A stretch of 14,153 nt of DNA from JAWCLZ01 sp038850275 (GTDB lineage Archaea; Halobacteriota; JAWCLZ01): contig JAWCLZ010000030.1 of NCBI GenBank assembly GCA_038850275.1, positions 1 to 14,153 of the forward strand. Reading direction: 5' to 3'. Made by a program: the position numbers and the translations under genes. Of this stretch, positions 1 through 6,993 are shown one piece after another. A model generated the notes under the pieces. It worked only from the letters and a program-made list of their open reading frames with translations, did no database searches and was not told the origin of the DNA. Position 1 is the stretch's first letter. Every line of letters starts with the position of its first letter.

Positions 1-917
1 AGTTAACAAGTGCTGCAAAACAAATTGCAAAGGGAAATTATTCTTATAGGGTGAAGATTGAATCAAGAGATGAAATAGGCGAACTTGCGATAGCCTTTAA
101 TCAAATGATCAGTGATTTACAGCATAAAGAATCACAATTGAAAAAATATTCCGAAGAGCTAGAAGAAAAAGTGAAGTTACGTACAAAAGAACTGCAAGAG
201 AGAACTAAGGAATTGGAAAGCTTCGTATATTTTTTATCGCATGACTTGAAAAATCCCTTGATCTCGATTCACGGATATACGAATATACTTTTGAAGGAAT
301 ACGGAGATAAGCTGAGCGAAGATGGTAGATTCTATCTAGAGCGCATTTCTAGTAATATTGAAACCATAGAAATGCTAATTAAAGATTTGCTTGAGTTTTC
401 AAGAATTGGAAGAATACCTCAGCCATATGAAGATATCAAAACTGCGGATTTAGTTAAAGAAATCTGTGGGGAATTCAAGCAACGCAATAAGCAGGTTCGA
501 TTTATCATCCAAGATGGCTTGCCTAATATATATGGGGCGAGGGAAAGGATTGCTCAAGTATTTACAAATCTCATAGATAATGCAATAAAATACATGGGCG
601 ACCAAGCTCAACCAGTAGTTGAAATTGGATATAAAGATCTTCAGAATAAATGGCAGTTCTATGTCAAAGACAATGGCATAGGCATAGCTGAAGAACAACA
701 GAGCAAGCTCTTCCAACCATTTCAACGGATTATAGATGAAAGGACTAAGAATATTAAAGGCACTGGCCTAGGTTTATCTATTGTGAAGAAAATAGTGGAA
801 CTTCATAATGGTGAAGTGGGAGTGGAAAGCAAGACTGGAGTGGGTTCAAAATTTTATTTCACAATCCCAAAAAAAGGAGGAGTTAATATTGAGGAAAATA
901 AATATATTACTAGTTGA
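1..917 (+). CDS. Sensor histidine kinase (HAMP-HisKA-HATPase_c), 5' end outside window
   Basis: Membrane-type sensor kinase that autophosphorylates on histidine and passes phosphate to response regulators. The reading frame is open to the left edge (first full codon at base 3), so the sensory and transmembrane part is missing. The GTG at 51 is probably internal, because the residues before and after it form one continuous HAMP domain (RDEIGELAIAFNQM). A coiled coil follows at about bases 110-225, then the HisKA H-box FLSHDLKNPL with the phospho-acceptor His codon at 240-242. The ATPase N-box (NLIDNAIKYM) is near 567-596, the G1 box (DNGIGI) near 670, and the G2 box (GTGLGLSI) near 757. All catalytic boxes look intact. 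The 3' end overlaps the next gene, a response regulator, by 29 bases, which suggests coupled translation and a cognate pair. The input signal cannot be told from this fragment. Confidence 0.93.
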   Translation, partial: LTSAAKQIAKGNYSYRVKIESRDEIGELAIAFNQMISDLQHKESQLKKYSEELEEKVKLRTKELQERTKELESFVYFLSHDLKNPLISIHGYTNILLKEYGDKLSEDGRFYLERISSNIETIEMLIKDLLEFSRIGRIPQPYEDIKTADLVKEICGEFKQRNKQVRFIIQDGLPNIYGARERIAQVFTNLIDNAIKYMGDQAQPVVEIGYKDLQNKWQFYVKDNGIGIAEEQQSKLFQPFQRIIDERTKNIKGTGLGLSIVKKIVELHNGEVGVESKTGVGSKFYFTIPKKGGVNIEENKYITS

Positions 918-1329
918 AGACAACGAAGACCATATTTTCTTAACAAAGAAAGCAATACAAAGCACCTTGGGCAATTTAGATTACGAAGTACATGTGGCTA
1001 GAGATGGAATGGAAGCAATTGACTTTATTAAGCATATTGAGAAGTATAAAAATTCTCCATTGCCAAATTTAATATTGCTTGATATAAAAATACCAAGAAA
1101 AAATGGTTTTGAAGTTTTAAAGGAATTGAAGGAAGATCCAAAGTATAAGAAGATACCCATAGTCATGCTTACATCATTAGAAAGTGAAGAACACATTGTT
1201 AAAAGCTATGAATTAGGAAGCAATAGCTATGTCGTTAAGCCATTGGAATATGAAGCATTAATTTCAAAAATTAGAGAAATACCGGAGTACTGGTGTAATA
1301 TCAATTATTTACCTCCTGTGGAGGGATGA
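889..1329 (+). CDS. Single-domain response regulator, Rcp1-like REC
   Basis: A stand-alone receiver domain of 146 residues with no output domain. I chose the TTG at 889 because AGGAGGAG at 875-882 is well placed before it and the product then starts MRKINILLVEDNED, as receivers do; the open frame runs further upstream only inside the kinase gene. The acidic pair is E10/D11, the phospho-acceptor D65 (in LILLDIKIP), with T95 and K117-P118 completing the active site. The length, the LTS motif and the tail EIPEYWCNINYLPP resemble the Rcp1 family of receivers that serve phytochrome-type and other kinases. It overlaps the kinase gene by 29 bases and abuts the REC-PAS gene. It probably acts as a phosphate shuttle or through protein-protein contacts, since it carries no DNA-binding domain. 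Confidence 0.93.
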   Translation: MRKINILLVEDNEDHIFLTKKAIQSTLGNLDYEVHVARDGMEAIDFIKHIEKYKNSPLPNLILLDIKIPRKNGFEVLKELKEDPKYKKIPIVMLTSLESEEHIVKSYELGSNSYVVKPLEYEALISKIREIPEYWCNINYLPPVEG

Positions 1330-1331
1330 AA

Positions 1332-2450
1332 ATGGAGAGGATATGTTGCGAGAAATGCGATTTCTTTGTAGAATGCATTAAAGGAGTTGAGAAAATTGAA
1401 CTTGGAGAACTGAGAAAAATACTGCTCGTAGAGGATAATGAAGATCATATGATTTTGATTAAAAAAGTATTAATCGATAAATTAGATGTTGATTGCGCTA
1501 TGACTGGTAAAGAGGCATTAAAAAAGCTAGTTGAGCATCAATATGATATGATATTGTTAGACTACAAATTACCAGACATCTCAGGCATAGAAGTCTTGAC
1601 TAACTTAAAGCAAAAGGGCTTAAATATACCAACAATCATAATCACTGGAGCGGGTTCGGAAGAAGTCGCTGTTGAGGCAATGAAGCTTGGCGCTATGGAT
1701 TATATTGTTAAAAGTAAGGATTATTATGCTCAGTTACCACAATATTTGGTTACAAATTTCCAGAAATTCAAGCTAGAACAGAAAATAAAAGAAATTAGAA
1801 AAAGTCTTAAAAATATTGCTGAAAGTTCTGCAGATATTATATTATCAATTGATTTTGAAGATAAAATAAATTCCTGCAATGAAGCTGTTGAAAAAAATTT
1901 AGGTTGGAAAAAAGAGGAACTAATAGGTGAAAAAATAGATAAATTATTTCCAAATCAAGCGCTTGCTAAGATAAATGAGGTGAAGGAAAAACTGAGAAAA
2001 GGTGTATCCATAAGAGACTTTGAAATTCAATGCTATCATAAAAATGGCAGCATAATGGTTTTTTCCTTCACCGTATCTCCAATTAAAAATGCTGCTGGCA
2101 AAATCATAGGTGCATCTGCTATTGGTAGAGATATAACCGTGAAGAAGAAAATTGAACATAGAATTGCCCAAGCAGAAAAGGAGATTGAAATATATGCCAA
2201 ATTACTCTGTAACGATATCTATAATATGAATCAAATTGCAATTGGCTATCTAACACTCTTAGTTGAAACAGAAAAATTAACTGGTGAGCAAAAAAAATTG
2301 ATCATGAAAACAATGGACTCCATTAAAAGCAGTTTAAAATTAATCGATAAAGTTGGAAAGCTTTATAAATCGAAAAAAAATGTTGATGAAATCCTTCGCG
2401 AAATCGTCTCTGAGTTTTCTGAAATTGCCAAGAGCAAGGAATCTAAATAG
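1332..2450 (+). CDS. REC-PAS protein with degenerate, truncated histidine-kinase tail
   Basis: Signalling protein of 372 residues. An ATG also exists at 1326, but GGAGGG at 1320-1325 leaves no spacing for it and is ideally placed for the ATG at 1332. An N-terminal cysteine cluster (C5, C6, C9, C15) precedes a receiver domain at about 27-145, with E34/D35, phospho-acceptor D77 (ILLDYKLP), T105 and K127. A PAS domain spans about 155-270, ending in the usual GRDIT. The C-terminal 100 residues resemble the dimerisation helices of archaeal kinases (NDIYNMNQIAIGYL, 294-307). However, Asn294 stands where the phospho-accepting His of a HD(I/L)xN box would be, and the protein stops before any HATPase domain. 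It is therefore unlikely to be a kinase; it may relay or scaffold signals from the upstream kinase. The spacing to the previous stop is 2 bases. Confidence 0.85.
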   Translation: MERICCEKCDFFVECIKGVEKIELGELRKILLVEDNEDHMILIKKVLIDKLDVDCAMTGKEALKKLVEHQYDMILLDYKLPDISGIEVLTNLKQKGLNIPTIIITGAGSEEVAVEAMKLGAMDYIVKSKDYYAQLPQYLVTNFQKFKLEQKIKEIRKSLKNIAESSADIILSIDFEDKINSCNEAVEKNLGWKKEELIGEKIDKLFPNQALAKINEVKEKLRKGVSIRDFEIQCYHKNGSIMVFSFTVSPIKNAAGKIIGASAIGRDITVKKKIEHRIAQAEKEIEIYAKLLCNDIYNMNQIAIGYLTLLVETEKLTGEQKKLIMKTMDSIKSSLKLIDKVGKLYKSKKNVDEILREIVSEFSEIAKSKESK

Positions 2451-2462
2451 GGGGTAATTTGC

Positions 2463-3332
2463 ATGGACGATTCCAATGTCATTGTTACTTATTTAATAAG
2501 ATGCTGCGAGCTATCTGAAGAAGAAGCGCAGCTTTTTTATGGTTTAAATAAATTTGGACCAAGCAATGCTAGCAAGCTAGCCAAAGAATATGGCTTGCCT
2601 AGGATGAAGGTCTATCGCATTCTTAAAAAAATGGAGGAAAAAAACCTGGTGAAATTTCTTCAAGAACGGCCATTTAAATTTGCAGCTATTCCAATTCGAG
2701 AGGCTATTTCAGCTATGATTGCAAGTAAAAAGAAGAAAATCGCTAGAATACAAAAAATAAAAGAAGAATTAAAAGATTTTTTAAAATTTGATATTTCATT
2801 AAATCGATCAATTGCAGTGAAATTCAATATAATCCAAGGCAGACCTCAAATACTATCTACAGCTGCAAAGATGCATTTAAAGGCGAAAAAAGAAATTTGT
2901 ATCATAGCGCCTAAAAATGCGTTAGTACGAAATATTGCTAAAGGTATAGACGATATTTTGGAGAATTGCAAAAAAGTTGGATTAAAGATACGTGTCCTTA
3001 CAAATATAGACCGCGAAAATTTGGAATCAGCAAAAAGATTTCTGCAGTTCAGCGAAATGAGGCATTTCCCCTTAAATGAAATGGGAGAGTTAACAATAAT
3101 TGATGATAAAGAAATCCTCGCTGTTATTTCGCCCAGTCCGTCTCCAAGCTTAAATGTAAAGGATGAAACTGCGATTTGGACAAATGCAGCTTGTTATGCA
3201 AACTTTCAAAAATCAATATTTAATGAGCTATGGAAAGATGCCTTAGATGGCGAGAAAAGAATAATGCAAGTTGAAAACCTACCCTTTAATCCCTTATCTC
3301 CCGCCTCGCTGCCCAAGTATAATTCCAGATAA
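2463..3332 (+). CDS. TrmB-family transcriptional regulator
   Basis: A 289-residue DNA-binding regulator. Residues about 12-75 form the TrmB winged helix: a helix with SEEEAQLFYGL, then GPSNASKLAKEYGLPRMKVY as the recognition region and KMEEKNLVKF leading into the wing. A lysine-rich helix at about 83-110 looks like the dimerisation coiled coil of this family. The remainder (115-270) resembles the TrmB-associated effector domain, but I see no known sugar-binding signature, so the ligand is unknown. GGGGG just before the ATG provides a ribosome binding site, and only 12 bases separate it from the REC-PAS gene, so it is probably transcribed with the two-component genes. It is the only DNA-binding protein in that cluster and hence the likely transcriptional output, which is inference. 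Confidence 0.82.
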   Translation: MDDSNVIVTYLIRCCELSEEEAQLFYGLNKFGPSNASKLAKEYGLPRMKVYRILKKMEEKNLVKFLQERPFKFAAIPIREAISAMIASKKKKIARIQKIKEELKDFLKFDISLNRSIAVKFNIIQGRPQILSTAAKMHLKAKKEICIIAPKNALVRNIAKGIDDILENCKKVGLKIRVLTNIDRENLESAKRFLQFSEMRHFPLNEMGELTIIDDKEILAVISPSPSPSLNVKDETAIWTNAACYANFQKSIFNELWKDALDGEKRIMQVENLPFNPLSPASLPKYNSR

Positions 3333-3339
3333 TTCCCAT

Positions 3340-3362
3340 TCGATTAAGGCAAATCGAGTTTT
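3340..3362 (+). terminator. Possible terminator hairpin after the signalling operon
   Basis: Eight bases after the TrmB-family stop codon, TCGATT and AATCGA form a perfect 6-bp inverted repeat around a 6-base loop, followed by four T residues. The stem is short and AT-rich, so this is a weak candidate, but position and strand fit the end of the operon. Confidence 0.4.
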
Positions 3363-3392
3363 AAATAGCATATCTTGATATTGAATAATAAT

Positions 3393-3416
3393 AAAAAAAC
3401 ATTAATGTTGCATTAA
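3393..3416 (-). terminator. Possible terminator hairpin on the minus strand, downstream of the dead transposase
   Basis: TTAATG and CATTAA (3402-3416) form a perfect 6-bp stem with a 3-base loop. On the minus strand this is followed by a run of seven T (A-run 3393-3399). It lies about 50 bases beyond the end of the decayed transposase frame and could be the transcription stop belonging to that insertion element. Confidence 0.4.
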
Positions 3417-3468
3417 CTTTCCTCCGTTTAATTTTTTCAGTTGCTACATTTGGAGAAGTCTTTTAATT

Positions 3469-4350
3469 TCATTTATTGGGAGGAACCAACTTGTTTTTAA
3501 TATTTTTTTCAAACTCAATAAGCTCCTCTAAAATCCACATAGGAATTTGAAGATCAAGAGCAAGAGATAGCTGATGAATACTGAATAAACTTGAATTACG
3601 AAAGAATTCCAACTCTTACCAATCAAGGTTTTAATTTTGAAAATTGCTTCACTGCTTTATTAAGCACTTCGATTTCCCATCGCTCCTCATACAAAAGGGT
3701 GGAGAGAGAATAGAAGTGATTTTTCCCACACTAAGCCCAAGTGCTTTCATAGGTGTTACAAAGTTAATTCCTCGATCAACCAGAGCTTGAAAGCGAACGA
3801 AAGAGTAATAGGCTTTATCCATTATAAACACCACCGATTTTAAAGAAAGCCAATAAAGAGCTCTATCAAGCAATCCCTCAAACTCAAACGCTATCATGCA
3901 CACCTCAGGGCAATTGAAATAGCAATAGGCAAGAATCCATAAAAAAGAAGTATGAACCTTACACCATAAACAATATCCTTATCCATAGCACTATATCCAC
4001 GCTCAGCAAACCTATAAATTGCTTTATTAAGTTCGAATAAATACATTCCATCATTAGAAATTCTCAAGCGAGAGCGAACATTAACTCGCTTAAAAAGATA
4101 CTAAGAACTCTAACTTTTTCAATGAGATTCTCCATAACTCCAACAAAAAAAGTTGGATCTATACCATTATCATTTAAATCTACAGATCTTCCTTAGATAG
4201 CTATTCACCTCGCGCACTATGTAAATCACGCAAGCTATCAACTTGGAGACATATAAATTCAAATAAACCGAGGGAATAGAGTAAGCTCTATGTTTGATGT
4301 ACCTTAACATATTTATCAACTTCAAGTTGCTGAGATAACTCTTTTAATCT
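3469..4350 (-). pseudogene. Decayed IS4-family (DDE) transposase
   Basis: No intact gene lies between 3333 and 4429, but the minus strand holds an ordered set of transposase fragments in shifting frames. Near 4350-4200 is an N-terminal part (KELSQQLEVDKYVKVHQT, then QVDSLRDLHSARG). Near 4010-3940 come AERGYSAMDKDIVYGV and KVHTSF, and at 3903-3720 MDKAYYSFVRFQALVDRG followed by INFVTPMK, which carries the second catalytic Asp. At 3691-3647 is YEERWEIEVLNKAVK, which matches the IS4-family Y(2)R(3)E(6)K signature carrying the catalytic Glu. After it come NSFVIQVYSVFISYLLL and a tail ending at 3469. At least four frameshifts and several stops separate these pieces, so it is inactive. I could not find convincing terminal inverted repeats or a target duplication; the flanks 3363-3468 and 4351-4429 hold nothing else recognisable. 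Confidence 0.82.
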
Positions 4351-4429
4351 ACCGATCAATAATATCAAGCAGAAGATTTAGAAACCCGTTCTAAGTCTTC
4401 GCAACATAATCCATCCCTAAAAAGGGGTT

Positions 4430-4975
4430 ATGATGCTGCTTCACTTCCCGCATCCCATTATGAAGCTTAGGCTTTATATTTACCACATGGGTCAATGCGA
4501 CCCCAAGAAGTGCACTGCTAAAAAGCTAGCGAGGCATAAATTAGCCGTAATTTTAACAGACATCAAAGCCCTACCAGCTAATCTCCTCTTCCTAGATCCC
4601 ACTGCGGAGAAAGCACTTTCCCCTAAAGATAGAGAACATGCTAAAAAAGGGATAGCTGCACTTGACTGCTCCTGGGAAGAAGTGGGTCGAGTTTTTCCAG
4701 CTATGAGGAGGAAAAAACTCTGGCATAGAGCGCTGCCTTTTTTACTACCAGCCAATCCAGTTAACTTTGGCAAGCCATTTAAGCTCAGTACCCTTGAAGC
4801 TTTTGCTGCAGCGCTATATATTCTGGGCTATAAAGATCAAGCAAGTGAATTATTAAGAATTTATAACTGGGGATTGCATTTCATCGAGCTTAATAGAGAG
4901 CCATTGGAGGCTTATGCTAGTGCGAGGAATAGCTGGGATGTGGTAAAGCTTCAGAGGGAATTCATGCAATCATAA
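4430..4975 (+). CDS. tsr3: 16S rRNA aminocarboxypropyltransferase Tsr3 (DUF367)
   Basis: Transfers the 3-amino-3-carboxypropyl group from S-adenosylmethionine to a (pseudo)uridine of small-subunit rRNA, a late ribosome-maturation step. The N-terminal YHMGQCDPKKCTAKKL segment is the short RLI-like region common in this family. The family core follows: LDCSWEEV at 78-85, LPFLLPANPVNFGKP at 102-116, and TLEAFAAALYILGY at 121-134, which builds the cofactor pocket. The WGLHFIELNREPLEAY segment near the C-terminus closes the protein. The length of 181 residues is normal. The start is uncertain. GGGG at 4424-4427 favours the tandem ATGs at 4430/4433, whereas family members usually begin where the third ATG (4460, MKLRLYIYH) lies. 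It is followed by rpl40e, a sensible ribosome-related neighbour. The dead transposase ends close to its promoter. Confidence 0.9.
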   Translation: MMLLHFPHPIMKLRLYIYHMGQCDPKKCTAKKLARHKLAVILTDIKALPANLLFLDPTAEKALSPKDREHAKKGIAALDCSWEEVGRVFPAMRRKKLWHRALPFLLPANPVNFGKPFKLSTLEAFAAALYILGYKDQASELLRIYNWGLHFIELNREPLEAYASARNSWDVVKLQREFMQS

Positions 4976-5022
4976 GAATTATATCAAACTTGCACTATTT
5001 AGAAGGATAGCGAGGTGAATCC

Positions 5023-5169
5023 ATGGCGCGCTTCCCAGAGGCTGAGAAGAGATTGCTCAATGTGAAGATCTGCATGTCTTGCAATGCTCGCAATCCAGTT
5101 AGAGCTACAAGATGCAGGAAGTGCGGCTATAAAGGTCTTAGATCTAAGTCGAAAGAAGCTAAGAAGTAA
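5023..5169 (+). CDS. rpl40e: Large-subunit ribosomal protein L40e
   Basis: A 48-residue zinc-ribbon protein of the archaeal 50S ribosomal subunit. The protein starts MARFPEAEKRLLNVKICMSC, which is diagnostic. Four zinc ligands are C17, C20, C31 and C34, in the pattern CMSC and CRKC, and the basic tail KGLRSKSKEAKK suits rRNA contact. Archaeal L40e lacks the ubiquitin fusion of eukaryotes, as here. A GAGGTGA ribosome site at 5012-5018 fits the ATG at 5023. It sits between tsr3 (47 bases upstream) and an unknown gene (6 bases downstream), likely one transcript. Confidence 0.96.
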   Translation: MARFPEAEKRLLNVKICMSCNARNPVRATRCRKCGYKGLRSKSKEAKK

Positions 5170-5175
5170 GCTGTT

Positions 5176-5493
5176 ATGAAAGTAGATCAAATTAGAAGAG
5201 AGGAAATAGATGAAAGCATAGAGAAGGGTGCTGTATTTACAATTATGAATAGAGAAGAAGCTAGATATGCGATAGCAAAAGTTGTGAGCATCATTGAAGA
5301 GAAAAATCTGCTGGGTAAATTTTTACCTATGGGGAGAAGGACTCTGGGGCGCGTTAAAGAGGCAGAGATAGAGCTGATGAAGATCTTCGATAAACAGCTT
5401 AAGCACGGGAAGGTATACCCCAGGACATCGAGAGATAGCATAATTGCATTTATAGGCGGATATATTGCTTGCTTAAATAAAAACCGCAGCTAG
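5176..5493 (+). CDS. Hypothetical protein, 105 residues, in tsr3-rpl40e cluster
   Basis: I do not recognise this protein. It is charged and soluble-looking, with no signal peptide and no cysteine cluster. The first 50 residues look helical (EEIDESIEKG, NREEARYAIAKVVSIIEEK). A basic segment follows (GRRTLGRVKEAEIELM), and the end is more hydrophobic (DSIIAFIGGYIACLNKN). The ATG at 5176 lies 6 bases after the rpl40e stop, without a clear ribosome site of its own, which suggests translation coupled to L40e. The stop at 5493 is 4 bases from the end of the convergent PRPP synthase gene. Context suggests a translation-related role, which is only inference. Codon use resembles the neighbours, and the frame is intact, so a real gene is likely. 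Confidence 0.75.
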   Translation: MKVDQIRREEIDESIEKGAVFTIMNREEARYAIAKVVSIIEEKNLLGKFLPMGRRTLGRVKEAEIELMKIFDKQLKHGKVYPRTSRDSIIAFIGGYIACLNKNRS

Positions 5494-5497
5494 GTTT

Positions 5498-6376
5498 TCA
5501 ACTTCTCAACTTCTCAGCAATTAAATTTGAAACATCCACCACTGCGAATTCATTTGGAATGGTATTGGTTGAGATCAATTCATTTATTCCAGCGTGATAT
5601 ATATTTAATACCACATCACTTGTACTAAGCACAGCATGGGTAAAAGCTGCATGTATTTTTTTAGCTCCCTGCTTCTTCAAGCTTTTCGCTAGTTTTATCA
5701 CTGTATTCCCAGTGCTAACTATATCATCGACTATTAAAACATCTTTATTCTTAACATCCACATCCTTAAGTTTAATCTCCACCTCAGTGGGTGAGATGCG
5801 TTTTTTCTCAATTACATCGTAATCTGCATCAATCGCATTCGCCGCTGCCCTTGCCCATTTCCTTGCTTCTACATCTGGAGCGAGGACTAAGGGTTTCTCC
5901 AACTTCGCTGATTTAGCTAGCATTGGAAATGCCGTGGCTTCCTTTAGTTTTATGGAGGTGAGCTTGGCCATGTCTTTCAGGGAGAGTCTGTGAGTGTGAA
6001 TATCAACGCTAATAAGTCTTTTAACTCCAACACTTTCAAGAAGGGTGAAAAGAGTATGAATATTAATGGAATTGCCTGTGGTTAAGCGATAGTCGCTGCG
6101 CGTATAGCCTAAATATGGCACTGCAGCAGTTATATGCTTTGCCCCTAAGTCTCTTAAAAGATCGATGGTTAAGAGCATTTCCATGAACATCTCATTTGGC
6201 CTAGGCGCCATGGTTTGAACGTAGATCACATTTTTATCCACGCTATCAACTTGTACTTGAAGCTCTCCATCGGGAAATCTAATTAACTTTGCAACCTCGA
6301 AGTCGCAATTCAATTGCTTGGAAATTTCACGAGCGAGCTTGGGCACACTCGAACCCGCTATTACAATTCTTCCCAT
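5498..6376 (-). CDS. prs: Ribose-phosphate pyrophosphokinase (PRPP synthase)
   Basis: Makes 5-phosphoribosyl 1-diphosphate from ribose 5-phosphate and ATP, the precursor for purine, pyrimidine, histidine and tryptophan synthesis. In archaea PRPP also feeds cofactor pathways such as methanopterin. The 292-residue length is typical of archaeal forms, which are slightly shorter than bacterial ones. Visible motifs are RFPDGEL (33-39), PYLGYTRSDYR (87-97) with the ATP-contacting Arg/Asp, a metal site at D125/H127/H129, and APDVEARKWA (166-175). KKRISPTEVEI (191-201) carries catalytic Lys/Arg, and the PRPP-binding loop VDDIVSTGNT is at 216-225. All key residues are present. Its ATG directly follows the TAA of the upstream winged-helix gene (TAAATG), so the two are translationally coupled. 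Convergent with the hypothetical gene ending at 5493. Confidence 0.96.
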   Translation of the reverse strand: MGRIVIAGSSVPKLAREISKQLNCDFEVAKLIRFPDGELQVQVDSVDKNVIYVQTMAPRPNEMFMEMLLTIDLLRDLGAKHITAAVPYLGYTRSDYRLTTGNSINIHTLFTLLESVGVKRLISVDIHTHRLSLKDMAKLTSIKLKEATAFPMLAKSAKLEKPLVLAPDVEARKWARAAANAIDADYDVIEKKRISPTEVEIKLKDVDVKNKDVLIVDDIVSTGNTVIKLAKSLKKQGAKKIHAAFTHAVLSTSDVVLNIYHAGINELISTNTIPNEFAVVDVSNLIAEKLRS

Positions 6377-6883
6377 TTAGATCTCCTCAACTATTTCAAA
6401 GCGCATTCCCTTTACCACAATTCGCTTAGATCGCTTGGCAACCCCTTTAATGAAAGCTGGTTCCTTGCCTAAAACCCGGCATAGATTAGCAAGCGAGCAA
6501 TTGCCCTTGCTTACTTCTCTTTCAAGTTTCTCCACGTGCTCTTTGAACTCTTCATCGCCAGATAGAGCAATTGAAATCAGCGTGGCAAGTTCTTCAAGAT
6601 CGCATTGAAAGTTTGCTCTGAGTTTTGAAAAAGCAGCGTGATATTCCTTATCCGGGGTCTTTCCAGGCTCAGGCATCCTCCACTGGCTTTCAACCAAACC
6701 ACCCTTTTTTAATACCTCCAAGCTTCGCTTTACATCTATGCCTAAAATTTTCTTCAACTCCTGCTCTGTCCTCCAGCCCTTGGTTAATTCATCAAAGACT
6801 ATCTTGTGTTTTCGAGAGCCAAATGCTTGCAGTAGAGGAACTAGGTCCGCGGGATCATTAACTATGCGCGTTCTTTTGGGCAT
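6377..6883 (-). CDS. Winged-helix (ArsR-like) regulator coupled to PRPP synthase
   Basis: A 168-residue cytosolic protein with an N-terminal winged-helix domain. After MPKRTRIVNDPADLVPLLQA, residues about 20-65 read as a helix-turn-helix: KHKIVFDELTKGW, RTEQELKKILGIDVKRSLE, then LKKGGLVESQWRM, where a HTH protein's wing starts. Residues 85-165 form a second, mostly helical domain containing one C-x6-C pair (NCSLANLCRVLG); function unknown. It is the first gene of a two-gene unit, with its stop codon touching the PRPP synthase start, so it may control nucleotide or PRPP metabolism or its own operon (inference). Upstream are three tandem copies of an 8-bp motif that could be its binding site. 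It has no close resemblance to a regulator of known ligand. Confidence 0.75.
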   Translation of the reverse strand: MPKRTRIVNDPADLVPLLQAFGSRKHKIVFDELTKGWRTEQELKKILGIDVKRSLEVLKKGGLVESQWRMPEPGKTPDKEYHAAFSKLRANFQCDLEELATLISIALSGDEEFKEHVEKLEREVSKGNCSLANLCRVLGKEPAFIKGVAKRSKRIVVKGMRFEIVEEI

Positions 6884-6915
6884 GTTTAAATATCATTTCT
6901 CCGCAAGGCCAATAA

Positions 6916-6939
6916 ACTTTTTGACTTTTTGACTTTTTG
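6916..6939 (-). repeat. Three tandem copies of CAAAAAGT upstream of the regulator-prs operon
   Basis: Read on the minus strand, CAAAAAGT occurs three times without spacers, 33-56 bases before the ATG at 6883. A weak TATA-like TTTATT (6915-6910) follows directly, so the repeats occupy the position of an upstream activator or operator. Perfect tandem repetition in a short promoter is unusual; a role as binding site for the regulator encoded next to it is inference. Confidence 0.5.
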
Positions 6940-6961
6940 AAGAAAATTTCTATAAGGGGAG

Positions 6962-6993
6962 GGGTTGGAGTTATTAAAAAAGGTCTCCAACCC
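6962..6993. repeat. 9-bp perfect inverted repeat (hairpin) in the 6884-7110 intergenic region
   Basis: GGGTTGGAG at 6962-6970 pairs perfectly with CTCCAACCC at 6985-6993 around a 14-base loop rich in A/T. The 227-base space between the acyltransferase and the regulator genes otherwise contains only AT-rich DNA and a second small palindrome, TTGGGAGTCCAA, at 7017-7028. The hairpin may end transcription of the acyltransferase gene on the minus strand, or be part of a small structured RNA; nothing decides between these. Confidence 0.55.

Noticed and set aside
808..888. Upstream extension of the response regulator gene to a GTG at 808 (173 residues).
   Set aside because: The extra 27 residues lie in another frame of the kinase ATPase domain, and a good ribosome site precedes the TTG at 889 where the receiver fold begins.
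3649..3903. An 84-residue open frame on the minus strand as a separate small gene.
   Set aside because: It is an internal piece of the decayed IS4-family transposase, with further fragments in other frames on both sides.
6625..6932. Plus-strand open frames opposite the winged-helix regulator.
   Set aside because: They are antisense to a gene with recognisable domains and have compositions (rich in Ser, Pro, Leu, Phe) typical of shadow frames.
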